Positions 37,373-46,377 of a DNA stretch of 47,208 bases are shown in pieces. The DNA comes from Campylobacterales bacterium (GTDB lineage: Bacteria > Campylobacterota > Campylobacteria > Campylobacterales > QNZT01), in contig JALWLO010000075.1 in NCBI GenBank assembly GCA_027084135.1, forward strand, positions 1-47,208, written 5' to 3'. The translations under genes were made by a program, and so were the position numbers. Within the stretch, counting starts at the first letter, position 1, and each line of letters starts with the position of its first letter. The notes under the pieces were generated by a model. The model did not search any database, was not told the DNA's origin, and saw nothing but the letters and a program-made list of their open reading frames with translations.

Positions 37373-37400
37373 TTATCCCAAATTTTATATTAGAAATTTG
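37373..37400. repeat. Solo repeat end abutting gspF
   Basis: TTATCCCAAATTTTATATTA, 5 bp after the 65-bp copy, runs into the end of gspF and carries its stop codon (ANF-TAA). It looks like a single-ended remnant of the same element. Confidence 0.6.
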
Positions 37401-38610
37401 CCATATTCATAGAGAATATCGGTAAAAGCATTGCAATTACAATAAAACCGATAGTGACACCCACAAAGAGGATCAACATCGGCTCCATCAAGGAGAGCAG
37501 GATATTGATCTTGTTTCGATTTTCGCTAAAGTAGAGATCGGCCATATTCTCCATCACGAGCGCTACCTGTGAAGTCTCTTCACCAAGTGCTACCGCTTGG
37601 ATGAAAGATTTATCAATATGCTTTCCATACTTCGCCAAAGAGGTAGAGAACTTCTTACCCTCAACCACATCCTTACTCGCACTCTCAAACTCCCTTCGTA
37701 TCACAGCGTTGTCAAGGATAGCGCTTGAGAGCTTTACCGCATGCACAAATGTTACCCCGCTTCTTGAGAGTACGGAGGTGATATAGGAAAACCGAGCAAG
37801 CTCAAAAGTTCTGATGATCTTTCCAAAAAGAGGAAGTCGAAGCATAAACGAATCAACCATATATTTAAATTTTTGACTCTTTTTTAGCATATATCTAAAG
37901 ATCACAAATACGCCGATGAGCACTACTAAAATATGAAGCCAGTAGTGCCCCAAAAAGTCACCCATCGCGATAACAATTTTTGTGATAGGGGGAAGCTCCT
38001 GCTTTAGCTGATCAAACATTTGTGTAATCCTCGGAACGACCGTTGTCAGCATAAAGGCCACGATGAAAATAGAGATAACAACGACAACCATAGGGTAGAT
38101 AAGCGCCTGCTTTACCTGTCCTGAGACCTTGTCTTGCTCTTCGATAAATCTCGCCATCTCAAACATCACTTCACTCAGCGCCCCACTCTCCTCAGCCACC
38201 TTAATCGACTGCTTATAGAAAGATGGTAAAGCGATGATCTTCTGATTTTCCAGTGAGTGATAAAAGCTATTTCCCTCGCTCATAGAGTTTTCAAGCGAAC
38301 TTAAAAAATCGACCATCAACGCATCATCTTCATACTGCGTCTTGGCAAGTTTTACAACATTGACGATAGGGATCCCGGAACGCAGATAGATAGCTAGATT
38401 TTTGGAAAATTGCGCCAGTTTGGAGGGTGAAATCTTTTGAGCCCTCTTAAAGCTAAAGCCGCTAAAAGATCTAATTTTACTCTCGCTAATACTATCATAT
38501 ATGATTCCGCTAGCTCTTAGCTTTCTCTTGGCATCTTCAAGATCTGCGGCGGTGATCTTTGACTTTACCCTCTTGCCGCTCTTGTCATATCCGCTATATT
38601 TAAATATCAA
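37390..38610 (-). CDS. gspF: Type II secretion inner-membrane platform protein GspF
   Basis: 406 aa, three-helix platform protein of T2SS/T4P family (PulF). Two repeats of the T2SSF domain: LAQFSKNLAIYLRSGIPIVN and ELARFSYITSVLSRSGVTFV, each followed by a hydrophobic pair; the late LLSLMEPMLILFVGVTIGFI is characteristic. TTG start overlaps gspE by 4 bp. Last gene of the gsp operon; the stop codon lies in a repeat remnant. Confidence 0.94.
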   Translation of the reverse strand: MIFKYSGYDKSGKRVKSKITAADLEDAKRKLRASGIIYDSISESKIRSFSGFSFKRAQKISPSKLAQFSKNLAIYLRSGIPIVNVVKLAKTQYEDDALMVDFLSSLENSMSEGNSFYHSLENQKIIALPSFYKQSIKVAEESGALSEVMFEMARFIEEQDKVSGQVKQALIYPMVVVVISIFIVAFMLTTVVPRITQMFDQLKQELPPITKIVIAMGDFLGHYWLHILVVLIGVFVIFRYMLKKSQKFKYMVDSFMLRLPLFGKIIRTFELARFSYITSVLSRSGVTFVHAVKLSSAILDNAVIRREFESASKDVVEGKKFSTSLAKYGKHIDKSFIQAVALGEETSQVALVMENMADLYFSENRNKINILLSLMEPMLILFVGVTIGFIVIAMLLPIFSMNMANF

Positions 38611-40133
38611 TCGTTCAATCCTACCCTAATGACCTCTTTTAGAGATGTCTCACCGGCTAACAAGAGCTCTAAGAGTCTTTGAGGGATCGTGTGCATCCCC
38701 TTCTCTCTCATCGCATCTCGTATCTCAAAATCGGTCATCTGATTTTTAAGCATCATCTTGACATCATCATCCATCAGCAGAAGCTCACCGACTGCTCTCC
38801 TACCGACAAACCCCGTAAAGTTACACTCCTTGCAACCCTTCTCTTTATAGATGAGAGGATCCCCCTCTATCCCAAACTTCTCTTTGATATCTTTGGGTAA
38901 GCTATCCTCCTCTTTGCATTTTGGGCAGAGTTTTCTTACCAATCTTTGGGCAAGTACACCAAGCAGCGAAGAGGTGATCAAGAAGTCATCCAACCCCATA
39001 TCGACCAATCTCGTGATTGCCGCCGCGGCGTTGTTGGTGTGGAGCGTTGAGAGCATCAAGTGTCCGGTGAGTGCCGCCTGGATAGCGATCTCGGCGGTCT
39101 CTCTATCCCGTATCTCACCTACCATGACGACATCGGGATCTTGTCTGAGGATAGATCTTAGCCCTGAAGCAAAGGTAAGTCCAGTTTTGGTATTGACTTG
39201 GATTTGATTGATATTATCCGCTTTATATTCGACCGGATCTTCGATGGTGATGATATTTTTATCCGGTGTGGCTACCAGTTGCAAAAAGGTATGAAGCGTG
39301 GTTGATTTACCACTTCCAGTAGGACCGGTAACGAGGATCATACCGTGTGAGTGCTCCAGAAGCTTCTTAAACTCTTTGGTTAGATCCTCTTTAAAGCCTA
39401 GATTTTCAAGAGTCGGTATGTGACTAGACTCCATCAAGATCCGCATCACCACTCTCTCCCCGTAGTAGGTTGGAAGCACCGAAACCCTGATATCGAGTCC
39501 TTTTCCGGCTATTTTGATCTGTGTTCTACCATCTTGCGGTATCCGCTTTTCCGAAATATCGAGGTTTGATATCACCTTGATCCTCGAGATAACGAGTGCG
39601 ATAATATTTTTATCCAGATCGACATGCTTGACCAAAACACCGTCTATCCTAAAGCGAACAACTCCTCTGGTTTCATGCATCTCGATATGAATATCGCTTG
39701 CACCCTTCTTTATCGCTTGATAAAAGAGTGAATTTACAAATTTAATGATAGGAGCGGACTCCTCACTCGTTAAGATATCTGAACTGGTTTGTAAAAAGTC
39801 CGTTAGAGAGATATCCTCCTCAAGCAGTTCACTCTCACTATCTTCATTGATGGTAGAGGATAGCTCCTCCTCTCTCTTTGCCTCTAAGAACTTATGGTAT
39901 AGCCTCTCATAGGAGTCATCATCCAAAAATGCCAATGGCATATCTATATCCAATTTTGAGAGGTAGTTAAAGCTATCGATAAGATTGTTTTTATTGAGCA
40001 CGACATATCTTTTGCCGTCTATTTTGGTAAAGAGAAGCGAATTTTTGATAGCAAGATCGATATCAACACCCTCTACATATTCGGGACTCAAATCCAGATC
40101 AAAAAACTCCGGAATATTTTTAAACTCCATCAC
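38607..40133 (-). CDS. gspE: Type II secretion ATPase GspE
   Basis: 508 aa. N-terminal N1E-like part, then the ATPase core: GASDIHIEMHE, RFRIDGVLV, Walker A VTGPTGSGKSTTLHTFLQ, Asp box TIEDPVEY, Walker B RQDPDVVMVGEIRDRETAEI, and the zinc tetra-cysteine CPKC/CKEC of GspE. Powers pseudopilus assembly. It overlaps gspD and gspF by 4 bp each. GTG 40133 or ATG 40130 could be the start. Confidence 0.96.
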   Translation of the reverse strand: MMEFKNIPEFFDLDLSPEYVEGVDIDLAIKNSLLFTKIDGKRYVVLNKNNLIDSFNYLSKLDIDMPLAFLDDDSYERLYHKFLEAKREEELSSTINEDSESELLEEDISLTDFLQTSSDILTSEESAPIIKFVNSLFYQAIKKGASDIHIEMHETRGVVRFRIDGVLVKHVDLDKNIIALVISRIKVISNLDISEKRIPQDGRTQIKIAGKGLDIRVSVLPTYYGERVVMRILMESSHIPTLENLGFKEDLTKEFKKLLEHSHGMILVTGPTGSGKSTTLHTFLQLVATPDKNIITIEDPVEYKADNINQIQVNTKTGLTFASGLRSILRQDPDVVMVGEIRDRETAEIAIQAALTGHLMLSTLHTNNAAAAITRLVDMGLDDFLITSSLLGVLAQRLVRKLCPKCKEEDSLPKDIKEKFGIEGDPLIYKEKGCKECNFTGFVGRRAVGELLLMDDDVKMMLKNQMTDFEIRDAMREKGMHTIPQRLLELLLAGETSLKEVIRVGLND

Positions 40134-42265
40134 TCATCCTCACTAGCAAAATCAACCTCTTCTCTCTTTACCTCTCTCCCGCTATCATCATAATATACCG
40201 CATAAGTTCTTCCGTACTCATCTATCTCAAACTCTTTTCTCAGTCCATTTACATAGCTCTTCTCTTCAATCGTTTGAACTTTTTGCCCTGCTTTGAGTTT
40301 TAATCTGCCGCTCTCTAGATCCTCTCTAAGCTCTGAAGCCACCTCCTGCTCCGCAAGCGCCAGTTTTCCAAGCTGATCTCTCAAGTAAGCTAAATCCTCG
40401 CTTTTATTGACGATATAGGGAGTGATCATGATCACCAAACTTCTCTGGTCGCTACTCTTGCTTTTATGTCTAAACGGGATACCTAAAATCGGTATATCTC
40501 CAAGTAGAGGAACCTTACTCACCCCTCTATCCTCTTTCTTCCTTGTCAATCCACCGATGATAACCGTCTCACCGTTCATTACGATAGAGGAGGTTTTGAC
40601 CTCTCTCTTTGTGGTTGTAGGTTGGGCTGTATTTTTACTCTGAGCCTCAACATCTTCAGACTTGACACTCACATCGAGAGAGACTTTGTTATCAGAGGAT
40701 ATCCTCGGTTTTACCTTGAGCGTTAGACCGATATCTTCCCTCTTGTAGTTTTGGATAGGGAGTGCCGTCGTCGTCGAAGCGGTTGTACTTTGCGTCAAGA
40801 TCGACTCTGTCTGTCCGACATAGATAGAGGACTCTTTGTTATTGATACAGAGTACCGACGGTTCAGAGAGTATCTTTGTCACTCCCTTTTGATTGAGAAG
40901 ATCGAGTGCAACCCCCATCGCAAAGACCTTATCTACATTTGGAAGGGAGAAATCTGTAAACTTTTGTATCGTTGTGATCTGGTTAAATCCACCCTTCGCT
41001 CCTAAAAGGCTGGTTCCTATACCGTAAAGTCCGTTACCGCCGGCTATACCGCCTAGGATATCATATTTTGCTCCAAGCTCTTTGGCTTTGGTATTGCTGA
41101 TCTCAACGATCTTAGCCACTACATAGACCTGTTTCCTCTCAGTATCAAGACTCTCAACCACTTTTCTAATCTCTTTAAGTTCACTCTCTGTGGCATAGGC
41201 GATAATGGCATTTAACTCCGCATCAACCGTAACGGTCGGCTTGTCGTCACCACCAACGATAGATGGCTTGACCGTCTCTGTTTTTACGATAGGCGGCAGA
41301 GGTTTACCGTTTTTACCCTTTCTCGGGATATGTGTCGTCACCGTTTTAGTACTACTATCCTCTTTCGCTTTTGCAAACGATTTATCCGCCAGCAACTTCT
41401 CAAGCGTTTTGACGATCTCCGTAGCATCGGCATTTTTGACATAGATGATCTCCATACGCTTGTCGATCGTCTCATCGGACTTATCCATCTTTTTGATATA
41501 TGGAACGATTTGCGCCACATTCTCTCTATTTCCGACTAATACGATAGAGTTACTTGCATCATCGGAGAAAACGGTCATCTTTTGAGTTGCTATTCTATTG
41601 TTGAAGTAGGCGTTGATAAGCTGCTTTGCTTTTGGATAGACATTTTTTGCTTGCGCGTTGTTTAAAGGGATAAATCGAATCACATTGTCGTTTCCATGGT
41701 CGAGTCTAGAGATTATTTTTTTGATAGTTACAATATTTGCCGGATAGTCTGTAACGACTACGGAGTTGTTTTCATGTGAGAGAGAGATCTTTCCGTAACG
41801 ACTAAGCAGAAAGTTTATCTGCCTTAGTATCGTTCGAACATTGAGATTGCGGATAGGGATGATTTCGGTTTCCACTTCATTGATGGTACTCTCACCGTAT
41901 AGCGGTGGGGCGGATTTTGAAGCGTCTGAACTCTTGATCACCTTTAAAAAGCCGTCTCTGGTATCTCGGATCGTGTAACCTTTGGATTGGAGGATATCCA
42001 CCAACAGTGTATAGATTTGAGACTTTTTGATCGGTTTGACCGATACATAATCTACCGTTCCGGTGATCTTTTGGGAGATCAGTATATTTTTACCGGTAAT
42101 TTTAGCAACCATCTTGATAAAATCGACAATCTTAAGATCTTTAAAGTTGATATTGACCTCATCCCTATTGGTCTCTCTAAATTTACTACCACTATCTTCC
42201 GCCAAAACCGTTTGCGTCGATAACAGAGTTAGTACTAGTAAGCTATATGCTATCTTTCTTCTCAT
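40130..42265 (-). CDS. gspD: Type II secretion outer-membrane secretin GspD
   Basis: About 711 aa. Signal peptide RRKIAYSLLVLTLLSTQTVLA; N0 (VNINFKDLKIVDFIKMVAKI), three N1-N3 repeats and the secretin barrel with VPLLGDIPILGIPFR. ATG 42265 with AAAGGGG upstream is preferred over the track's GTG 42274 because it gives a normal signal peptide. An insertion in N3 is rich in K, P and T (KTVTTHIPRKGKNGKPLPPI). Extra C-terminal residues after the barrel are charged. No lipobox. Confidence 0.95.
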   Translation of the reverse strand: MRRKIAYSLLVLTLLSTQTVLAEDSGSKFRETNRDEVNINFKDLKIVDFIKMVAKITGKNILISQKITGTVDYVSVKPIKKSQIYTLLVDILQSKGYTIRDTRDGFLKVIKSSDASKSAPPLYGESTINEVETEIIPIRNLNVRTILRQINFLLSRYGKISLSHENNSVVVTDYPANIVTIKKIISRLDHGNDNVIRFIPLNNAQAKNVYPKAKQLINAYFNNRIATQKMTVFSDDASNSIVLVGNRENVAQIVPYIKKMDKSDETIDKRMEIIYVKNADATEIVKTLEKLLADKSFAKAKEDSSTKTVTTHIPRKGKNGKPLPPIVKTETVKPSIVGGDDKPTVTVDAELNAIIAYATESELKEIRKVVESLDTERKQVYVVAKIVEISNTKAKELGAKYDILGGIAGGNGLYGIGTSLLGAKGGFNQITTIQKFTDFSLPNVDKVFAMGVALDLLNQKGVTKILSEPSVLCINNKESSIYVGQTESILTQSTTASTTTALPIQNYKREDIGLTLKVKPRISSDNKVSLDVSVKSEDVEAQSKNTAQPTTTKREVKTSSIVMNGETVIIGGLTRKKEDRGVSKVPLLGDIPILGIPFRHKSKSSDQRSLVIMITPYIVNKSEDLAYLRDQLGKLALAEQEVASELREDLESGRLKLKAGQKVQTIEEKSYVNGLRKEFEIDEYGRTYAVYYDDSGREVKREEVDFASEDE

Positions 42266-42278
42266 CACTCTCACCCCT

Positions 42279-43094
42279 TTAATTTATACTAAAATCAAGC
42301 TCTACATCTTCATCGCCTCTTTGAACCGTAAGCGATAAAGACTCTAGCGAATCTACATTATTGTAATACCTCATCACATCAGCCAGCGACTCTATCGGAT
42401 TTCCATCGATCTCCTTGATGATATCACCGCTCTTTAACCCTACTCTATCAAAAAAACTACCCTTTTTGACATAGTTGACTCTAAAACCGTCCAAAACTCC
42501 GTTTTTTCGCCTCTCTTGGATTCGGATATTGTTCCATATCTTATTTGGATGTTTGATGTAGTCATTGATCAAGTCTCTCTTTACACTTTTTTGGGTAGAT
42601 GCACTCTCACCGCTGTTAGTGTGCTGCTTGGGACTTTTATGGGAAAAGCCGCTACTTAGCTCCTCATCTTCATCATTTAAAAGAACATAGTAGTTTTTGC
42701 CGTTTTTCTCGAACACCACCTTTCTCTCCCCAACCTTCACCAGTTCATACCCTCTAAATTTTTCACCGATATAGATAAATTTACTCTCTCCGCCGTCATC
42801 GATAATGATAAAGCTGGCATCGCCACCGAGATAGGTACCCTTTAGTTTGATATCATCGAGCTTTTCACCGTCATCCTCCTCTACTCTGGTCGGAATCTCC
42901 GGGATCGTTTCACCGATGATTTTATTTCCTAGATTGAGATAGTAGTGGTAACTATAGTTTTTAGTACTAGCGTTTGGGATCACCCCTTTATCAAGAAACG
43001 GCAAAGCCGCACTCCACAATAGCTTGGCAATCGCTAGAGGGAGAAGGATATATTTGAGTATAAAAATCAACTTTGCATTAAAACTTTGTGTCAT
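42279..43094 (-). CDS. gspC: Type II secretion protein GspC (PDZ)
   Basis: 271 aa. Single N-terminal membrane helix (about 8-30), an HR domain with IKLKGTYLGGDASFIIID (contacts GspD N0), and a C-terminal PDZ domain with VNYVKKGSFFDRVGLKSGDI and IDGNPIESLADVMRYY. The PDZ is proposed to take part in substrate selection in other T2SS. It overlaps gspN by 17 bp and lies 4-13 bp before gspD. Confidence 0.88.
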   Translation of the reverse strand: MTQSFNAKLIFILKYILLPLAIAKLLWSAALPFLDKGVIPNASTKNYSYHYYLNLGNKIIGETIPEIPTRVEEDDGEKLDDIKLKGTYLGGDASFIIIDDGGESKFIYIGEKFRGYELVKVGERKVVFEKNGKNYYVLLNDEDEELSSGFSHKSPKQHTNSGESASTQKSVKRDLINDYIKHPNKIWNNIRIQERRKNGVLDGFRVNYVKKGSFFDRVGLKSGDIIKEIDGNPIESLADVMRYYNNVDSLESLSLTVQRGDEDVELDFSIN

Positions 43095-43590
43095 ATCGCC
43101 ACCCCTCTTTCGACTTTCTAAAGTAGCCGCTTAGCTGGCTCTCTTTAAAGCTATTTGACGGCTGCAATGTGATATTGATATCTCTAGCAAACAAGTCTAT
43201 CTTGCCGCTAGCTTTCCCAAAACTTCCATCAGCACGCAAAAACAGACTCTTATAGTTCAAAAGCGAATGAGTCAGTTCAACGCTCTTTGCATTAAGTTCC
43301 ATAACACCTCTTAACTCATCGGCATTTTTCGCCTCCTCTATCACCACACTGTTATAAAAGAGCCAAGGTTTTATCTTTATCTCTTTCGCATTGATACTCT
43401 CAATCCCGTCATAATAAATTTTGGCACCCTTTATCTCCAACCAAAAAAGCCGATCTCTTACCGCATCCGCTTTGATGGAGACCCGCTCTTTTTGAAGATA
43501 TCTCAAAGCGCTATAGTATAGCTGCTCTTTGGGCATAAAGATTACAACACCGACTAAAAAAGAGAGGAGTGCTAGGAGTATCTTTTTCAT
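43078..43590 (-). CDS. gspN: GspN-like type II secretion protein
   Basis: 170 aa, N-terminal membrane helix then an AsmA/GspN-like periplasmic beta domain (IKADAVRDRLFWLEIKGAKI, INAKEIKIKPWLFYNSVVIE). Assigned to GspN from order (between gspM and gspC) and weak similarity. Shorter than classical GspN (about 250 aa). Overlaps gspM by 4 bp. Confidence 0.65.
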   Translation of the reverse strand: MKKILLALLSFLVGVVIFMPKEQLYYSALRYLQKERVSIKADAVRDRLFWLEIKGAKIYYDGIESINAKEIKIKPWLFYNSVVIEEAKNADELRGVMELNAKSVELTHSLLNYKSLFLRADGSFGKASGKIDLFARDINITLQPSNSFKESQLSGYFRKSKEGWRYDTKF

Positions 43591-43982
43591 CTTTTTATCT
43601 CCAAGGTAAGTGTTGCGTTGGTCGGAGAGAGTCTTTCTACTCTAAGTGCATTGAGTTTCAAGCTAGAGTTCTCTACCTTTTTCAAGATCGCATTGAGCGA
43701 AGATGGCGCAAGATTTTCATAGACCAAAACTCTACTCTCCCCTTTTTGATAATCTTTAGCGGGATTGATGATTCGATTGATAGAGGCGATCGTTCTCTTT
43801 GTAAGATCTTTGCTATCGAATTTCCTCTTTAATCCACCTAATACTTTCGCCTCCTCCTTAAAACTGATCAAAGACTCCTTCGTCTCCTTATATTCACGCT
43901 TTATGGAGCTTAACATCGAATAGGTAATCGCTAGTACTAAAAGGAGTGCGATCAGGATCAAAAGATTTCTATCTAGTTTCAT
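43587..43982 (-). CDS. gspM: GspM-like type II secretion protein
   Basis: 131 aa: N-terminal membrane helix (NLLILIALLLVLAITYSML), coiled coil, then a small ferredoxin-like domain ending NATLTLEIKR. Position directly after gspL and ATGA overlaps on both sides support GspM, which stabilises the GspL-GspE platform. One TAGTACTA copy lies in the membrane helix. Confidence 0.75.
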   Translation of the reverse strand: MKLDRNLLILIALLLVLAITYSMLSSIKREYKETKESLISFKEEAKVLGGLKRKFDSKDLTKRTIASINRIINPAKDYQKGESRVLVYENLAPSSLNAILKKVENSSLKLNALRVERLSPTNATLTLEIKR

Positions 43983-44929
43983 ATCGCCAACTCCGCTTTT
44001 AAATTGCCTGCGTCAAAAGAGATATCTTTAACTTTAAATTTTTGTTGCAGTTGCTTTTTGATCTCATCCTTTCTGCGCTCATCGAGAGGATGGATCGTGA
44101 CAGTGAGATTGTTAGGATTAAGCTCCAAATCCTCAATAAACTCAGAATTTTTAAGGGCTATTTTGGAGAGTTGATAGAGCGCCTCTCTAATAGACTTTTG
44201 CTTTTCAAACTCTTTGGTCAGCCTCTTTTTGATACTCTTTATCTGGAACATGGTAGGTGGGAGATGGTTTGCTTTGACTATCTCCTCTTTTTGCTCCTCA
44301 AGCTTGCTCAACTCCTTTTTATAGGCAATAAACTCGATGAGATTTGCAACGGCAAAGAGTCCTATCACGATAGCACTCAAGATCAATACTCTATTAGAGA
44401 TAAGCGCTTCACTACTATCATAAGAGGATAACTTGACAGATCTATTGGGTAGTTTGATGCTATCAAGTTTTTCGACGATAGATTGAGTCGTATCTGTACA
44501 CTTTCTCGGTACTAAGATGATGATATCGTCAAGTTTGGTTAACGCCGCATGCTCACTGACATAGGTACATTCATCGATATCACCCAACACATCTTGTGCA
44601 AAGTAGATATTTTTTACATCACCTTTGGAGACAAATATCTCATCAAGCTCCTCCTCTATTTTTTGAGGATTGTAGGCTATCAATATATACGCTTCCCCTG
44701 CCTTTCTAGCAAGGAACTTGAACTTCTCCCCTTTTGGCAATACCCCCTCAAAAATGGAAGGAGCTAGCTTTAGTGCGGCTTTGGGGGACTTGACGGGCAG
44801 AGATACTTTTTTTACCCAGTAAAATTCAGGTGAGAGGATAATATCATAAGATCCTCGTCTAATGATCTTACTCTTTCTGGTAACAAATATCGTCGCCTTA
44901 TGTTTACTCTTCCTGATAGTTTTTATCAA
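43979..44929 (-). CDS. gspL: GspL-like type II secretion protein
   Basis: 316 aa. Cytoplasmic actin-like N-part (1-175, weakly conserved), one membrane helix (about 180-205, LILSAIVIGLFAVANLIEFI), a coiled coil, and a C-terminal ferredoxin-like domain (LNPNNLTVTIHPLDERRKDE). TTG start, overlapping gspK by 26 bp. Recruits GspE to the membrane in known systems. Assigned by architecture and order. Confidence 0.75.
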   Translation of the reverse strand: MIKTIRKSKHKATIFVTRKSKIIRRGSYDIILSPEFYWVKKVSLPVKSPKAALKLAPSIFEGVLPKGEKFKFLARKAGEAYILIAYNPQKIEEELDEIFVSKGDVKNIYFAQDVLGDIDECTYVSEHAALTKLDDIIILVPRKCTDTTQSIVEKLDSIKLPNRSVKLSSYDSSEALISNRVLILSAIVIGLFAVANLIEFIAYKKELSKLEEQKEEIVKANHLPPTMFQIKSIKKRLTKEFEKQKSIREALYQLSKIALKNSEFIEDLELNPNNLTVTIHPLDERRKDEIKKQLQQKFKVKDISFDAGNLKAELAI

Positions 44930-45854
44930 TATTACTTATCCTCTTTGAAGAGAGATCATACCAAAATGAGATCGCTCTTTTATATGTCTGTGTCTCTAAA
45001 TGAATGATTGATTTTACCAAATATTTCTTTTTTTTAGCATATTGTGAAATATTATAAATTTTTTTAAGTTGCTTCATAGATCTGGAGGTAGTTGAGTTGA
45101 ACTCACTGCAGATATCTACATCTTTGCTTAAAACGAGTTCATCATTTGCAATCAAGCTCATTGTATCATAGATATAGGCTCTCGTAGCCGAGCAGTCCAA
45201 TATATTTCTGCTTTTGGGATCTCCCAAGTAGAAGTACTTTTCAAACTCTTCTCTACTTATCTTAAAAATATTTTCATCTTTGGTGATCTCATAATATCTC
45301 TCTTTGATCCTCTCAAACTGCTCAAAACTATAGATTGCCCCCTGCCTAAAATCGTAATCCTCATCCGCAATCTCCGTATTGCCTCCTCTGGAGATAGTAT
45401 CCATATCGATCGTATCGACTAATAGCGCAAACATCGTCTCTGCATCGCTCAATTCAAATTGCTCGAAAAATCGATAGATCGCTCTAGCCAAGATAGGCTT
45501 TTCTTCCTCATCAGGCGTATTTCTTGCCGGTTTACTCAAACGATAAAGAAGATTGTTGAGATTCAATCGATCCATAAGTGACTCGCTTGAGTAGGTAACC
45601 GTAACTCCGCTTTTTGGCTCGGTAATAGGGGGGATAGTGATGGATAAAAAAAGTTCTAACGCATCGGTGGAGTTTATGTCAAATGTTTGTATCATCTTGG
45701 TAAAGTCTTTAAAGAGTATATTAAATTGATTTTGGGCATCGATTTTTGCTACTTTATCGAACTCTTTTTGAGTTGTCGAGAGCGACCATAGTACTAAGGC
45801 GGTAACGACGGCGATAAACCCTAAAGTCATGATCAAAACAACCGCTCTTCTCAA
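44904..45854 (-). CDS. gspK: GspK-like minor pseudopilin
   Basis: 316 aa with a short prepilin-type leader RRA then VVLIMTLGFIAVVTALVLWS, lacking a clear Glu+5, as in GspK; the long alpha-helical body (TPDEEEKPILARAIYRFFEQ) fits the GspK tip domain. TTG start with AAAGGG. First gene of the minus-strand gsp operon, divergent from gspG. GspH, I and J are absent nearby. Confidence 0.75.
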   Translation of the reverse strand: MRRAVVLIMTLGFIAVVTALVLWSLSTTQKEFDKVAKIDAQNQFNILFKDFTKMIQTFDINSTDALELFLSITIPPITEPKSGVTVTYSSESLMDRLNLNNLLYRLSKPARNTPDEEEKPILARAIYRFFEQFELSDAETMFALLVDTIDMDTISRGGNTEIADEDYDFRQGAIYSFEQFERIKERYYEITKDENIFKISREEFEKYFYLGDPKSRNILDCSATRAYIYDTMSLIANDELVLSKDVDICSEFNSTTSRSMKQLKKIYNISQYAKKKKYLVKSIIHLETQTYKRAISFWYDLSSKRISNIDKNYQEE

Positions 45855-45878
45855 AGATAACCCTTTATTCGCTCAAAA

Positions 45879-45906
45879 TTTACATTTAAAGCATATTTAA
45901 TGTAAA
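45879..45906. promoter_or_regulatory. Dyad between gspK and gspG
   Basis: TTTACATT / AATGTAAA with a 12-bp spacer, within a longer imperfect inverted repeat, midway in the 88-bp divergent gap. Could be an operator controlling both the operon and gspG, or a strongly degenerate relative of the ATCCCAAATTTTRCATTA repeat. TTGACT at 45911 is a possible -35 for gspG. Confidence 0.45.
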
Positions 45907-45948
45907 ATACTTGACTAAATCATATTACATTACGACTTAAGGATGGAC

Positions 45949-46377
45949 ATGAAGAGAATGAAAAGAGCTTTTTCACTTATCGAGATAATGATCGTTATCA
46001 TTATTTTAGGACTACTTGCCGCACTGGTTTTACCAAACCTCATAGGTCAAAGCGAACAGGCAAAGAAAAAGTTGGTCTGTATTCAGATGAAGAATATCAA
46101 AGATGCGCTCAAGAGCTTCAAACTTCAAAACGGAAGCTACCCTACGACCGAAGAGGGTATCCAAGCACTGGTCACAAATCCGGATCCGGAGAAGTATAAG
46201 AGTTACCCTGATGGCGGATACTTGGATGGCAAAGTTCCTCACGACCCATGGAAAAACCCATACATCTATACCAATGATGACGGAAATATCGAGATCATCT
46301 CTTTGGGGGCTGACGGCAAAGAGGGGGGTACCAAGGAGAATGCAGACATAACCCTCTCTAGCTGCGAAGCGCAATAA
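45949..46377 (+). CDS. gspG: Type II secretion major pseudopilin GspG
   Basis: About 142 aa. Prepilin N-terminus RAFSLIEIMIVIIILGLLAA (cleavage after Ala, Glu+5); globular GspG motif SYPTTEEGIQALV, the Ca-binding-type loop GGYLDGKVPHDPWKNPYIY and a DGKEGG tail. ATG 45949 has AAGGA at good spacing; 45943 and 45958 are alternatives. Encoded apart from, and divergent to, the other gsp genes. Confidence 0.93.
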   Translation: MKRMKRAFSLIEIMIVIIILGLLAALVLPNLIGQSEQAKKKLVCIQMKNIKDALKSFKLQNGSYPTTEEGIQALVTNPDPEKYKSYPDGGYLDGKVPHDPWKNPYIYTNDDGNIEIISLGADGKEGGTKENADITLSSCEAQ

